In this document: piece by piece, positions 8,059-17,264 of the stretch
How positions within the stretch are numbered: the stretch's first letter is position 1
Layout of the letters: every line of letters begins with the position of its first letter
NCBI GenBank assembly: GCA_023954495.1
Contig: JAMLIA010000001.1
Span: 1-64,000, forward strand
Origin: Thermomicrobiales bacterium
Lineage (GTDB): Bacteria; Chloroflexota; Chloroflexia; Thermomicrobiales; CFX8
Length of the DNA stretch: 64,000 bases
Direction of reading: 5' to 3'
Notes under the pieces: model-generated
Seen by the model: the letters and a program-made list of their open reading frames with translations, nothing else
The model's database searches: none
What the model was told of the DNA's origin: nothing
Made by a program: the position numbers and the translations under genes

Positions 8059-8427
8059 CTATCCTGTCTGTTCTGACTGCTCGGCGAGCGCCGCCAGTCC
8101 CTTTTTGTCAAAGCCAACAACAAGTCTCTGGTTGTCGAGAATGAGCGGACGCCGGATCAACGTGGGCTCAACAATCATCTCTGCCAATAATTCATCGGCC
8201 GTCATGGCGTCAATCTCGTCCTTGTGCGATTGGTAGACGCGCGATCGACGAGAAAGGATGTCAGACGGGGAGACATTGGCGCTTTTCAGAATGGCGCGCA
8301 ATTCGTCGATGGTGAGGCGATTGCGGAAAAAGTCGCGGCGATCGTATTCAATGTCAGCGTTGGCGAGGAACTCCTCAGCCTTTTTGCAGCTCGTTCAGGT
8401 TGGGTGAACGAAGGCTCGAACAGTCAT
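8059..8427 (-). CDS. ArsC/Spx-family thioredoxin-fold protein with in-frame UGA at the first redox Cys (candidate selenoprotein)
   Basis: From ATG 8427 (GGAGGAG just upstream) the reading is MTVRAFVHPT, then UGA (8397-8395), then TSCKKAEEFL and onward to the stop at 8059. That is 122 residues, the normal size of the arsenate reductase/Spx family. Family members have CxxC here (Spx-type CTSCRKA), so the UGA sits exactly at the first Cys, giving U11-x-x-C14. The rest is intact, including the IRRPL motif (Arg92/Arg93) and LVVGF. A SECIS-like hairpin starts 14 nt after the UGA. If UGA is read as selenocysteine, this is a redox enzyme acting on disulfides or arsenate. If not, it is a nonsense mutant or sequence error, and only an 80-residue C-terminal piece from a TTG at 8301 could be made. 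No sel genes are in the window. Confidence 0.72.
8362..8380 (-). promoter_or_regulatory. SECIS-like stem-loop downstream of the in-frame UGA
   Basis: On the transcript (minus strand) the 19-nt sequence GGCUGAGGAGUUCCUCGCC folds as GGC/GCC, a bulged U, GAGG/CCUC and a 4-nt loop AGUU. Fourteen nt separate it from the UGA, and 22 nt separate the UGA from the apical loop. A G in the first two loop positions and a bulged U below the upper stem are features of bacterial SECIS elements bound by SelB. GAG GAG UUC CUC also simply encodes Glu-Glu-Phe-Leu, so chance remains possible. Confidence 0.5.
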
Positions 8428-8444
8428 CGCTCCTCCATTTGCTA

Positions 8445-8454
8445 TGTACGTACA
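8445..8454. promoter_or_regulatory. TGTACGTACA palindrome in a divergent intergenic region
   Basis: A perfect 10-bp palindrome in the 84-bp gap between the divergent ArsC/Spx-like gene and rmlD. It could be an operator for either gene. No regulator can be assigned. Confidence 0.25.
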
Positions 8455-8511
8455 CATCATCCGGCATTGTATCATCCAGAGTCGGGCTTCCTGTTGAAGC
8501 ATGGAGGGCGA

Positions 8512-9348
8512 ATGGCGCGGGCGACAGTTGCAATAACCGGAAGCACTGGCCAACTCGGCGAATCGATGCTGCGGCTCTGGGAGAGCCGCTGGGACGTCAC
8601 CCCCTTGGGCGGGCAATCGCTCGACCTGACATCGTGGAGCGCAGTGCGCGATGCAATCGCACACGTTCAGCCCGACATCGTTATCCACGCCGCTGCAGCG
8701 ACTGACGTCGATAGATGTGAGCGAGAACCAGACTGGGCCTTTCGAATCAATGCGCTCGGCACCCGCAACGTCGCGCAGGCGACAGCTGCAGTCGGTGCCA
8801 GGCTTGTCGCCATCTCCACCAACTACGTCTTCGACGGCATGAGCCCATCGCCTTACCACGAGTTCGATGCCACCAACCCAATCAGCGTCTACGGCGCGTC
8901 CAAGCACGCCGGTGACCGCGAAGCTCTGGCAGTGTCAAATTCCATCATCGTCCGGACCGCTTGGCTCTATGGCCGGACCGGCCGAAACTTCGTCGCGACG
9001 ATGCGACGACTCATGAGCGAGCGCGATTCGCTGACGGTCGTCAACGACCAGTTCGGCAATCCGACATTCACCGATGATCTGGCCACTGCGGTTGAAGCGC
9101 TGATGGTTGACGCGCCGTCCGGCGTCTATCACGCCGTCAATAACGGCATTGCGTCATGGTTCGATTGGGCGACCGAAATCGCGGCGCTGACAGCAACTAC
9201 AACCGACGTGCAGCCTATCCCCGGTTCGGAGTATCCCCGCGCCGCGACACCGCCCACGAACGGCGCGATGACGTCGCTCGCGTTACCGATCCTTGGTATC
9301 GAGCTACCAGATTGGCGGGACGCATTGCGACGGTGCATCAGCACATGA
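8512..9348 (+). CDS. rmlD: dTDP-4-dehydrorhamnose reductase
   Basis: 278-residue short-chain-dehydrogenase-type reductase that makes dTDP-L-rhamnose in the last step of the rhamnose donor pathway. The ATG at 8512 follows GGAGGG. The NAD(P)-binding motif GSTGQLG, STNYVFDG and the catalytic YxxxK (YGASK) are present, as are the RTAWLYG and QFGNPTFTDDLA blocks typical of RmlD. It is followed with a 4-nt ATGA overlap by a rhamnosyltransferase-like GT2 gene and then a second GT2, so a surface-polysaccharide role is likely. rmlA, rmlB and rmlC are not in the window. Confidence 0.92.
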   Translation: MARATVAITGSTGQLGESMLRLWESRWDVTPLGGQSLDLTSWSAVRDAIAHVQPDIVIHAAAATDVDRCEREPDWAFRINALGTRNVAQATAAVGARLVAISTNYVFDGMSPSPYHEFDATNPISVYGASKHAGDREALAVSNSIIVRTAWLYGRTGRNFVATMRRLMSERDSLTVVNDQFGNPTFTDDLATAVEALMVDAPSGVYHAVNNGIASWFDWATEIAALTATTTDVQPIPGSEYPRAATPPTNGAMTSLALPILGIELPDWRDALRRCIST

Positions 9349-10370
9349 CGCGTGTCGATCTCATCATCCCAACCTACAACGGCTCCGATCTCCTGCGAGC
9401 GTGCCTGCGGAGCCTGGCAACGTCCGCGTTCACCGACTATCAGCTCTGGGTGGTCGATGACGGGTCGACAGAGGACATCCGCGCTGTCGTTTCAGCATGC
9501 GCTCCATCAGCCCAAGTCATCCGCTTCGAGCAGAATGTTGGACTCGCGCGCGGACTGAACGTCGCGATGAGCCGAGGTAACGCCGAGTACGTCGTGCTGC
9601 TAAATAACGACACGGACGTTGAAGACACCTGGTTGGCGGCCCTTGTTGCCTGTGCCGACGCGAACCCGTCCGCCGGAAGTGTTGCCTCAAAGATGCGCCT
9701 GATGAGCGATCGCGCACGCCTGCATTCTGCAGGTGATTACTACTCGGTACGCGGCATGCCGGGCAACCGTGGCGTATGGATGCTCGACACCGGGCAGTAC
9801 GACGCGATGCGCACAACATTCAGCGCCTGCGGTGGAGCTGCGCTGTACCGTCGAGCTGCCCTCAATGATGTCGCACTCAGCGACGGCGAGATCTTTGACG
9901 AGCGTTTGTTCATGTACTGCGAGGATGTTGACCTCGGCTGGCGACTCTGGCGGGCCGACTGGGAATGCGTCTTCTGCCCCGAGGCGGTCGTCTATCACGC
10001 TCTGTCAGCGACCGGCGGCGGCATCTTGGCGAGCTACTACGTCTCGCGAAACGTCTGGCTGGTGATCGCTCGCTCGATTCCGGCTGGCGTCCTGCCGGAT
10101 TGGCGACGGGTGGCTGCCTATCATTTCGGGCGATTCCTGCGCGATCTACACCACGCTCGAGAACCGGCAGCACGCGCGTCGCTTCGAGGAACGGTAGCCG
10201 GACTCTGGCAGGCTGCGCGCGCCTGGAGCGACCGCCCCAGAGTACCGGTCCGTGAACAGGAGCGCTTGCGCAGCCTGTTGACCGATCATCGATTGCGACC
10301 GGGCCTGCCGGACGCTGCTACACTTCACGAATCACTGACGAGTGACGATTCGGCGACAAGATCTGGTTGA
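9345..10370 (+). CDS. GT2 glycosyltransferase, rhamnosyltransferase-like
   Basis: 341-residue family 2 glycosyltransferase (GT-A fold) probably transferring a sugar such as rhamnose onto a surface glycan. The start ATG 9345 overlaps the rmlD stop (ATGA), indicating translational coupling. It has the opening DLIIPTYNGSDLLRACLRSL, the VVDDGS nucleotide-binding strand, LLNNDTDVE as the DxD-equivalent and the acceptor-side EDVDLGWRLW motif that is characteristic of WbbL-type rhamnosyltransferases. No membrane segments are evident. The C-terminal 70 residues are Arg/Ala-rich. The acceptor is unknown. Confidence 0.87.
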   Translation: MTRVDLIIPTYNGSDLLRACLRSLATSAFTDYQLWVVDDGSTEDIRAVVSACAPSAQVIRFEQNVGLARGLNVAMSRGNAEYVVLLNNDTDVEDTWLAALVACADANPSAGSVASKMRLMSDRARLHSAGDYYSVRGMPGNRGVWMLDTGQYDAMRTTFSACGGAALYRRAALNDVALSDGEIFDERLFMYCEDVDLGWRLWRADWECVFCPEAVVYHALSATGGGILASYYVSRNVWLVIARSIPAGVLPDWRRVAAYHFGRFLRDLHHAREPAARASLRGTVAGLWQAARAWSDRPRVPVREQERLRSLLTDHRLRPGLPDAATLHESLTSDDSATRSG

Positions 10371-10386
10371 TCGGCTTCTGCCAAGA

Positions 10387-11169
10387 GTGAACAACGAGCA
10401 GCCCGACCTCACCATCGTAATTCCGGCCTACAACGAAGAATCTCGCCTGCCGGCAACCCTCGCTGCGATCGACAGCTATCTTCAGGCTACCCAAACGACG
10501 GCCCAGCTCATCGTCGCCGACGACGGCAGCACCGATCGCACCGCTCAGGTTGCTCGCGAGTTCCAGCCAGTCGCGTCGACCATCACTGTCCTGCAGCTCC
10601 CCCACCGCGGCAAAGCGTACGCAGTAAGGGACGGCATCCTGCAGGCTAAAACTGATTATGTCCTGTTCACTGATGCTGATCTGTCAACACCGATGGAGTT
10701 TGCGCCGCAGTTGCTGGCTGAGCTTGAGCAGGGCGCGAGCATCGCGATCGGTTCCCGCGAAGGCATTGGCGCGCGGCGCGTTGGTGAACCGGCCTATCGG
10801 CACCTGATGGGGCGCGTGTTCAACGCCGTTGTGCAGCTCCTCGCCGTCCCCGGTATCGACGACACACAGTGCGGCTTCAAAGCCTTCCAGCGTGACGCCG
10901 CGCAGGAGATCTTCGCGCTCACGCGCCTGCACGATCCGGGTGAAATCAGAGGGCCGCGCGTCAGCGGCTTTGACGTGGAGGTCCTGTTCATCGCTCGCCG
11001 ACTTGGATACCGGATCGCGACGGTACCGGTGTATTGGGAGCACGTTCGAGGCAGCAAGGTTCGGCCCGTTCAGGACGCAGCCCTGATGTTCATCGATGTC
11101 GTCCGCGTGCGTATCAATGCATTACGCGGCCTCTACGATAAGGCGCTCGACAAGACAGTGACAGACTAA
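10387..11169 (+). CDS. GT2 glycosyltransferase, dolichyl/polyprenyl-phosphate sugar synthase-like
   Basis: About 260-residue cytoplasmic glycosyltransferase of the Alg5/DPM1-like branch, expected to move a sugar from a nucleotide donor to polyprenyl phosphate. Motifs: TIVIPAYNEESRLP, IVADDGSTDRT, the DxD in LFTDADLSTP, and DDTQCGFKAF, which is typical of this branch. No C-terminal membrane domain is present. Two starts are possible: GTG 10342, overlapping the upstream GT2 by 29 nt, or GTG 10387; I list 10387 because it begins closest to conserved sequence. With rmlD and the preceding GT2 it forms a three-gene glycan cluster. Confidence 0.85.
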   Translation: MNNEQPDLTIVIPAYNEESRLPATLAAIDSYLQATQTTAQLIVADDGSTDRTAQVAREFQPVASTITVLQLPHRGKAYAVRDGILQAKTDYVLFTDADLSTPMEFAPQLLAELEQGASIAIGSREGIGARRVGEPAYRHLMGRVFNAVVQLLAVPGIDDTQCGFKAFQRDAAQEIFALTRLHDPGEIRGPRVSGFDVEVLFIARRLGYRIATVPVYWEHVRGSKVRPVQDAALMFIDVVRVRINALRGLYDKALDKTVTD

Positions 11170-11216
11170 GCCAGCTCGCCGGCCGCGGCCAGAGCGGATG
11201 CGGTAGTCCACTGTCG

Positions 11217-11897
11217 TCAGCGCGCGCCGACAGGCTGCTGCGCAGTTGCCGTCATCTCGCCGAGAATCGCTCCGACAACGCCATTGGCGAGGAACACAGG
11301 TCCGTCGAATTCCGCGCGTGCCTGTGCGAGCATCACTCGATCGAAGCCCATGCAATCGAGGACAATCGCATCAGCGCCGCTCGTCCGCAGTGTCGCCACA
11401 ACTTCATCGACGCTGCCACCCGCATACGGCGACACCGAGCCAGTCAGCACGCGGCGATCAGGGGATGTCCATTTCTCGATCATCGTGGCGTGCTGGCCGG
11501 GATGCGGCATGACGACGCCGAGCGTGCCGCGCGGAAGCGTCGCGTCAACGACGCCGAACAGGAGTCGATCGGGAAACACAAGCAGGACAGGCGCAGTGAG
11601 CTCCGGAAACGCGCCGGTGCAGAGCACGCAGACGACCGTCGCGCCGTGCGCGACAACACGATCTGCGGCGGACTGGACGCGTGCCAGCAGGCGCTCCTTC
11701 GCCACGACAACCTCACGACCGTCAGTAAGTCTCGTCACCAGCACGTGGTCGCTACCAGACGGAGCAAGCGCCGCAATCTCATCATCGTTCAGGCCATCCA
11801 GTGCTCCCGCTTCGACGAAGTCGACTCCGCCGGAACCGAACATGGACGCCGTTACATCATTCCGCGGTGATTGCCCGATCGTGACAAGGCCAAGCAT
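11217..11897 (-). CDS. aroM: AroM family protein
   Basis: 226-residue protein matching the AroM family, whose biochemical function is unsettled. The ATG at 11897 has AGGAGG 6 nt upstream, a better choice than the longer frame from 11936. The family opening LGLVTIGQSPRNDV is clear, followed by EAGALDGL and a racemase-like C-terminal part (VLDCMGFDRVM, a Cys that may be functional). In E. coli the gene neighbours aroL, but here it stands alone between a glycan cluster and mutL, so context gives no extra hint. Rossmann-like, cytosolic, no signal peptide. Confidence 0.8.
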   Translation of the reverse strand: MLGLVTIGQSPRNDVTASMFGSGGVDFVEAGALDGLNDDEIAALAPSGSDHVLVTRLTDGREVVVAKERLLARVQSAADRVVAHGATVVCVLCTGAFPELTAPVLLVFPDRLLFGVVDATLPRGTLGVVMPHPGQHATMIEKWTSPDRRVLTGSVSPYAGGSVDEVVATLRTSGADAIVLDCMGFDRVMLAQARAEFDGPVFLANGVVGAILGEMTATAQQPVGAR

Positions 11898-11952
11898 GCA
11901 TTCCCTCCTCATTGCAGATTCCACGACCGCATACATACCCTGCGGTGCGCAC

Positions 11953-13692
11953 CTAGCGCCGCGAGAACTGCTTCGCGAGCTCGTCGGCGGTCATGCGAAT
12001 CATCGTTGGTCGGCCATGGCCGCAGGCCAGCGGCGACGAGCACTGCTCAAGCTGCACAACCAGCTCGCGCATCTCCAACAACGAGAGCGCCTGGTTGGCG
12101 CGAATCGAAGCGTGGCAAGCGGCGCTGATCGCCAGCGACTCTAGCCGCGACTCGCCACGTCCGCCACCCGCGATTTCGTCAAGGATCGTCTCCAGCATCC
12201 GACCCGGGTTGCGGACCTTCAGCGTCGCCGGCACGCCGCGCATCAGGATCGTCGTTCCGCCGAACTCGTCGAGATCGAAGCCCAGCCCCAGCAAATCCTC
12301 GCGGCTGGCCACGTACATCTCCCATAAGCGCGGGGAAAGCTCCAGTGTGACCGGCTCCAGCAGCATCTGAGTATCAGGCGACCGCGCGACGAAATCAGTC
12401 ATCAGCTTCTCGAACATGATGCGCTCGTGGGCTGCATGCTGATCGACCATGTACATGCCGTCCGGGCCCTCAGCGATGATGAACGACGACGCCACCTGCC
12501 CGAGAACCCGTAACACCGGCAGTCTGTGGCCTCCAGCGACGACCGGCTCGACAGAAGGCGAGTCAACAGATGGACTCTGTGAAGCAACCGGATGCTGGTA
12601 TTGCTGGCTGCGCTCCGGATTTGCCAACGCGAACCGACGCTGGACGTTCCAATCACTGAGTGGTGAAGCGATGACGGTCGGAATCGTCGGGAGTGGTGCA
12701 TGCGCCACAATCGCCTCGCGGACGGCACGCTGGACGAGCGCGAACACCAAGCGCTCCTCGGCGAAGCGGACTTCTGCCTTTGTCGGATGCACGTTGACAT
12801 CGATCTTGTCCGGTGGAACGGTCATGCAAATACAACCGACCGGATGCCGACCGACCATTAGCAGCGTTTGGTACGCCTGCTCGAACGCCGCGCCAATCTG
12901 GCGACTGTTGATATAGCGCCCCTGCGCGAACAGGTGCTGCGTCTGCCGGGTCGCTCTGTCGACGTGGGGCAGCGAGACAACGCCCGAAACCGCATAGCCT
13001 TCGTGCGAATCATCGGGCGTACGCAGCTCAACCAGCGCACCGGCGATCTCGTCGCCCCAGACGCCGACAGCCGCCGAGATGCGGTCCCCGCGCCCGTCTG
13101 TCTGGATCGTCGACCGGCCGTCGACCTCCAGGGTGAATGCGACGTGCGGATAGGCCAGCGCGTACGAACCGACGACACGACTGACGTAGGCCGATTCTGT
13201 CTGTGGCTGGCGCAGGAACTTACGCCGCGCCGGAACGTTCTCGAACAGATAGCGCGCAGAGACTGCCGTGCCTCCGGCCCAGGCGATTCGCTCAACCGGC
13301 TGCCCGTTGCCAAACCGCACGCGCCGCGTCCAGCCGGCATAGTCGGTCGCGTTGAGCGTGCGAATCGTCAGATCGCTCACCGCCGCCAGCGATGCCAACG
13401 CTTCGCCGCGGAACCCGAGTGTGGTCAGCGACATCAGGTCTTCAATCGCGGTGATCTTCGATGTCGCATGGCGTTCGACGGCTAGAATCAGATCCTCGTC
13501 GGACATGCCCAGGCCGTTGTCGCGCACGTCGATGAGCTCGACACCACCACCGGCGATTGACACAACGATTGACGTAGCACCGGCGTCTAGCGCGTTTTCG
13601 ATGAGCTCTTTGACCGCAGCGGCTGGACGCTCGATGACCTCACCGGCGGCGATCCGCCCGATCATGTCTTCCGGCAGGCGTTTGATGCTCAT
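11953..13692 (-). CDS. mutL: DNA mismatch repair protein MutL (endonuclease type)
   Basis: 579-residue mismatch-repair coordinator. The ATG 13692 overlaps the upstream stop as TGATG and has AGGAG 8 nt upstream. The GHKL ATPase motifs are intact: the catalytic Glu in ELIENALDAGA, DNGLGM and TLGFRGEAL. The C-terminal domain carries the metal endonuclease motif DQHAAHERIMFE (DQHAx2Ex4E), plus ACHASIRAN and a CGHGRPT variant of the usual CPHGRP. This shows a nicking MutL of the kind found where MutH is absent. It is the last gene of the valS-mpg-mutL operon. mutS is not in the window. Confidence 0.96.
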   Translation of the reverse strand: MSIKRLPEDMIGRIAAGEVIERPAAAVKELIENALDAGATSIVVSIAGGGVELIDVRDNGLGMSDEDLILAVERHATSKITAIEDLMSLTTLGFRGEALASLAAVSDLTIRTLNATDYAGWTRRVRFGNGQPVERIAWAGGTAVSARYLFENVPARRKFLRQPQTESAYVSRVVGSYALAYPHVAFTLEVDGRSTIQTDGRGDRISAAVGVWGDEIAGALVELRTPDDSHEGYAVSGVVSLPHVDRATRQTQHLFAQGRYINSRQIGAAFEQAYQTLLMVGRHPVGCICMTVPPDKIDVNVHPTKAEVRFAEERLVFALVQRAVREAIVAHAPLPTIPTVIASPLSDWNVQRRFALANPERSQQYQHPVASQSPSVDSPSVEPVVAGGHRLPVLRVLGQVASSFIIAEGPDGMYMVDQHAAHERIMFEKLMTDFVARSPDTQMLLEPVTLELSPRLWEMYVASREDLLGLGFDLDEFGGTTILMRGVPATLKVRNPGRMLETILDEIAGGGRGESRLESLAISAACHASIRANQALSLLEMRELVVQLEQCSSPLACGHGRPTMIRMTADELAKQFSRR

Positions 13693-14213
13693 CAGATTGC
13701 TCCTGCCATTACCTGACCGACAAAGCGCCACGGGACATCAACACCGCGAGTAATCCCGATTCTGGGCGTTTGTACAATGCGGCACGGCAGTCGATCAACA
13801 CTGACCGAAAATCGCGCGTCCGGCACCTGTCGACCGTGGTCGGCCAGCGAGATACCCAGCGCCCGACTGGTACGACCCGGTCCGTTGATCGATCTGGGTG
13901 TACCCACGATCTGCACGCTGCGCAGCAACACTGCCGATGCTTCACCAACCGGACCAGTTACGATGTTGAAGCACGGATAGACACCGTAGGCAGCGTAGAC
14001 ATAGATGTGCCCGGCCTCAGCCGCCATGAGCGCTGCACGGCCGCCCGGACGAAAGGCTGCGTGCGACGCAGAATCATCCGGACCTCCGTACGCCTCGGTC
14101 TCCAGGATGATCGCACAGGTCGTCCCGCCGACCGACAGTCGTCGTCCGATCAGCTCGCGTGCCACCGTCACGACATCGGCCGCAAACCAGGACGCGGCGA
14201 GCCAACCTGCCAT
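13692..14213 (-). CDS. mpg: 3-methyladenine DNA glycosylase (AAG/MPG family)
   Basis: 173-residue alkylpurine DNA glycosylase of base-excision repair. ATG 14213 lies 1 nt after the valS stop, and the TGA at 13692-13694 overlaps the mutL ATG. Conserved features are ARELIGRRL, the catalytic Glu in LETEAYGGPDDSASHA, GHIYVYAAYGVYPCFNIV, the INGPGR loop and RALGIS. Length fits small bacterial AAG proteins (about 180-200), slightly short at the C-terminus. Coupling to mutL suggests two DNA-repair proteins translated from the valS transcript. Confidence 0.93.
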   Translation of the reverse strand: MAGWLAASWFAADVVTVARELIGRRLSVGGTTCAIILETEAYGGPDDSASHAAFRPGGRAALMAAEAGHIYVYAAYGVYPCFNIVTGPVGEASAVLLRSVQIVGTPRSINGPGRTSRALGISLADHGRQVPDARFSVSVDRLPCRIVQTPRIGITRGVDVPWRFVGQVMAGAI

Positions 14214-14214
14214 A

Positions 14215-16887
14215 TCAGCCGAGCTCCGCGAGACTCCTGCGCAGCAGCGCCAGCCGCTCGACCGCGCGCTCGCGGCGTTCGCGCTGGGCGGCAACAACCT
14301 TCTCCGGCGCTTTCTCGACGAACTGGGCGTTGCCAAGCATGGCATCAACGCGTGCAATCTCCGCCTCAGCCTCAGCGATCTCCTTCTCCAGGCGTCCCTG
14401 CTCAGCCACCAGATCGACCATGCCGGCGAGCGGCAAGTAGATCGTCGCACCGCTCACCACGATCGCCGCACTCTTGCCCGGTGCCTCCGGCTCGCCATCG
14501 TGGATCTCGTACGCCTCTGGATCGATCCGGCCAAAGAACTGCAACTCGGCAGCAAGCGCTTCGAACGCAGCCCGATGGCTGCCCGGGTAGATCACCGCCT
14601 TAATACGTCGTCCGTGGTCAACCCCGTGCTCGCTGCGAGCGTTGCGGATTTCGCGCGCAGCTTCGCGCAAGAGCTCGAAGGCCGCCTCGCCGTCAGCGTA
14701 GGTAGCTCCGGCGCTCGGCCAGTTCGCGACGATCAGTGCATCGCCGGGATGCGGCAGCTGCTGCCAGAGCTCCTCGGTCACGAACGGCATGAACGGATGC
14801 AGGAGCGTCAGCGTCTGCTCCAGCACGTAAGCAAGTGTTTGCGGCACGACCGGATCCGGCGGCGTCGCATACAGCCGCACCTTCACGGCCTCGATGTACC
14901 AGTCGCAGAACTCCGACCAGATGAATTCGTACAGAGACCGGCCGGCCTCGTGCAGCTGGTACTCGTCGATCTGACGTGTCACCTCGCGCGTCGTTGCCGC
15001 CAACCGGCTGAGGATCCACTCGTCAGGGATCGAAAGATCGCCGTCGGCCGGACGCAGCGGCGCGCCGGATTCGTCGCGCTTGATCTCCGCGCCCTCGATC
15101 GCGCGCAAGGCGAAGCGCGTCGCGTTGAACAGCTTGTTGGCGAAGTTGCGCATCGATTCAACACGCTCGATCGACAGCTTCAGGTCACTGCCAGGCCCGG
15201 ATGCAGTCAGCAACGCAAACCGCAGCGCATCGGTGCCGTACTCGGCGGTGATCGTCGTCGGATCGAGAACGTTACCCTTGGTCTTGCTCATGCGCTGGCC
15301 GTGCTGATCGCGCACGGTGCCGTGCAGGTACACATCCCGGAACGGCGGCTCACCCATGAGCTCGATCCCAAAGAAGATCATGCGGGCAACCCAGTGGAAG
15401 ATGATGTCGTAGCCCGTCTCCATCAGGTGGCCGGGGTAGTACATCTCCAGATCCGGTGTCTGTTCCGGCCAGCCCAGCGTCGAGAACGGCCACAGACCCG
15501 AGGAGAACCAGGTGTCAAGAACGTCCGGATCCTGGCGGATATTGGTCGACGCGCAGGCAGGGCACTCCGTCAGCAATTCCAGGTCGGTGGCAGTCACCTC
15601 GCCGCAGTCGTCGCAATACCAGATTGAATGCGGTGGCCCCACCACAGCTGTCGTGAGATACACCAGTCGTGGATGCTCCATCCAGTTGAGATAGACACTC
15701 GCGAACCGCGCCGGATAGAACTTCACCTCGCCGGACTTCACAACATCAATCGCCGGACGGGCAAGCGGCTCCATCTGAACGAACCACTGCTTCGAAATTA
15801 GCGGCTCAACCACGGTGCCGCAGCGGTCGCAATGCCCGACTGAATGCGTGTGTGGCTCGACTCGCTCGAGCGCACCATCACGATCCAGGCGCTTGACAAC
15901 CGCCTCGCGCGCTTCGGCGATCGTCAGGCCCTCAAACTCCCCTGCCTCGGCATTCATCGTGCCATCGAGATTCATGACCGTGATCTTCGGCAGATCGTGT
16001 CGCTGGCCGATCTCGAAGTCGTTGGGATCGTGCGCCGGTGTGACTTTGACCGCGCCGCTGCCGAACTCGCGATCCACGGAAGCGTCAGCAACGATCGGAA
16101 TGCGCCGACCCAGAATCGGCAGGCTCAGTTCCTGGCCGATCAAGTCGCTATATCGCGCGTCATCCGGATGAACCGCGACGGCTGTATCGCCGAGCATCGT
16201 CTCAGGCCGGGTCGTCGCGACCTCAATCACGCCCTCGCCGCTGGCAAGCGGATAGCGCAGGTGCCAGAGAAACGATTGCTCTTCCTCGTGGATCACCTCA
16301 AGGTCGGACAGCGCGGTCATGCAGCGCGGGCACCAGGAGATCAGGCGCTCACCGCGATAGATCAGCCCCTTGTCGTACAGATGCTTGAACGCGACGCGCA
16401 CAGCACGAGCCGGTCCGGGATCCATCGTGAACACGTAGCGCGACCAGTCGCACGACGCGCCGAGCGATTGCAGCTGGCCTTTGATGCGTTCCTGATACGA
16501 TTCCATCCAGTCCCAGACGCGCGAGATGAACTCTTCGCGACCCAGGTCATGGCGAGTCAGATTCTCCTTAGCCAGCTCCTTCTCGACCACCCATTGCCCT
16601 GCGATACCGGCGTGGTCGGCACCCGGCAGCCACAACGCCGCGAAGCCGCGCATGCGGTGGTAGCGCGTCATCAGATCCTCGACCGAGGAGAACAGCGCGT
16701 GGCCCATGTGGAGCTCGCCGGTGACGTTCGGCGGCGGCATCACCACGACGTACGGCCCCTGACCACGATCGATCGGCTTGAAGTAGCCGCGCGAATGCCA
16801 GAACTCGTACCAGCGTGCTTCGCTCGACGACGGATCGTACGCCTTGGCAAGGCCGCCGGCCTCGTTCATTTGCTCGTCTGTCGTCAT
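14215..16887 (-). CDS. valS: Valyl-tRNA synthetase
   Basis: 890-residue class Ia synthetase charging tRNA-Val. ATG 16887 is preceded by a GAGGAGGAG site. The HIGH-type motif appears as [12 protein letters not shown] and the KMSKS-type as RMSKTKGN. The editing (CP1) domain includes [17 protein letters not shown], and zinc-like pairs occur at CDRCG and CDDCG. The C-terminal 70 residues form the ValRS coiled-coil arm ([18 protein letters not shown] onward). First gene of valS-mpg-mutL. Its leader contains an intrinsic-terminator hairpin 64 nt before the start codon, which suggests transcription attenuation. Confidence 0.96.
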   Translation of the reverse strand: MTTDEQMNEAGGLAKAYDPSSSEARWYEFWHSRGYFKPIDRGQGPYVVVMPPPNVTGELHMGHALFSSVEDLMTRYHRMRGFAALWLPGADHAGIAGQWVVEKELAKENLTRHDLGREEFISRVWDWMESYQERIKGQLQSLGASCDWSRYVFTMDPGPARAVRVAFKHLYDKGLIYRGERLISWCPRCMTALSDLEVIHEEEQSFLWHLRYPLASGEGVIEVATTRPETMLGDTAVAVHPDDARYSDLIGQELSLPILGRRIPIVADASVDREFGSGAVKVTPAHDPNDFEIGQRHDLPKITVMNLDGTMNAEAGEFEGLTIAEAREAVVKRLDRDGALERVEPHTHSVGHCDRCGTVVEPLISKQWFVQMEPLARPAIDVVKSGEVKFYPARFASVYLNWMEHPRLVYLTTAVVGPPHSIWYCDDCGEVTATDLELLTECPACASTNIRQDPDVLDTWFSSGLWPFSTLGWPEQTPDLEMYYPGHLMETGYDIIFHWVARMIFFGIELMGEPPFRDVYLHGTVRDQHGQRMSKTKGNVLDPTTITAEYGTDALRFALLTASGPGSDLKLSIERVESMRNFANKLFNATRFALRAIEGAEIKRDESGAPLRPADGDLSIPDEWILSRLAATTREVTRQIDEYQLHEAGRSLYEFIWSEFCDWYIEAVKVRLYATPPDPVVPQTLAYVLEQTLTLLHPFMPFVTEELWQQLPHPGDALIVANWPSAGATYADGEAAFELLREAAREIRNARSEHGVDHGRRIKAVIYPGSHRAAFEALAAELQFFGRIDPEAYEIHDGEPEAPGKSAAIVVSGATIYLPLAGMVDLVAEQGRLEKEIAEAEAEIARVDAMLGNAQFVEKAPEKVVAAQRERRERAVERLALLRRSLAELG

Positions 16888-16951
16888 CCGCGCTCTCCTC
16901 CTCGGACCGATAGCCCCGACCCAGCATCTACCAGCATTGCAAAGACGAAAA

Positions 16952-16973
16952 ACCCGTCCTGCCAAGGACGGGT
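16952..16973 (-). terminator. Intrinsic terminator in the valS leader (attenuator candidate)
   Basis: On the minus strand ACCCGTCC, loop TTGGCA and GGACGGGT form a perfect 8-bp stem followed by TTTTTCGTCTTT. It lies inside the 5' leader, 64 nt upstream of the valS ATG, so unregulated readthrough would be low. An upstream GGACAGG could pair with the 5' arm as an antiterminator with one mismatch. The segment GTGATGCCGC resembles, but does not match, the T-box core. Confidence 0.7.
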
Positions 16974-17264
16974 CGACCTGCGGCATCACAACGTTTCGCC
17001 TGTCCGCTCCGCGCAAATTCGCGTCGGCGGACTCGTTGGCGACGACCGGTGAATGAACGACGCGGAAGCCTTTACGGTCGACCAGATGACCTCAAGTGCG
17101 GACGCGACTGTGGTCATACAAACCGCTCGCCAGCGCCCCGAACAACCGGCCATTTTCCCCGACAGTGAGCCTGAACCGGCGGCACTTTCGCTCCTTCTAA
17201 TGATAGCAGTCCCGTCCATCTGAAATTGCGCCACGAGGACAGGTGCAGCCAGTACGGACGGTGT

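Noticed and set aside
16960-17010. Definite T-box call upstream of valS
   Set aside because: The UGGN core is missing and no specifier loop could be located by eye, so only a general attenuator is claimed.
16986-17234. 82-codon minus-strand open frame in the valS leader as a leader peptide
   Set aside because: No ribosome site, no Val-codon run and no homology; it overlaps the terminator region only by chance.
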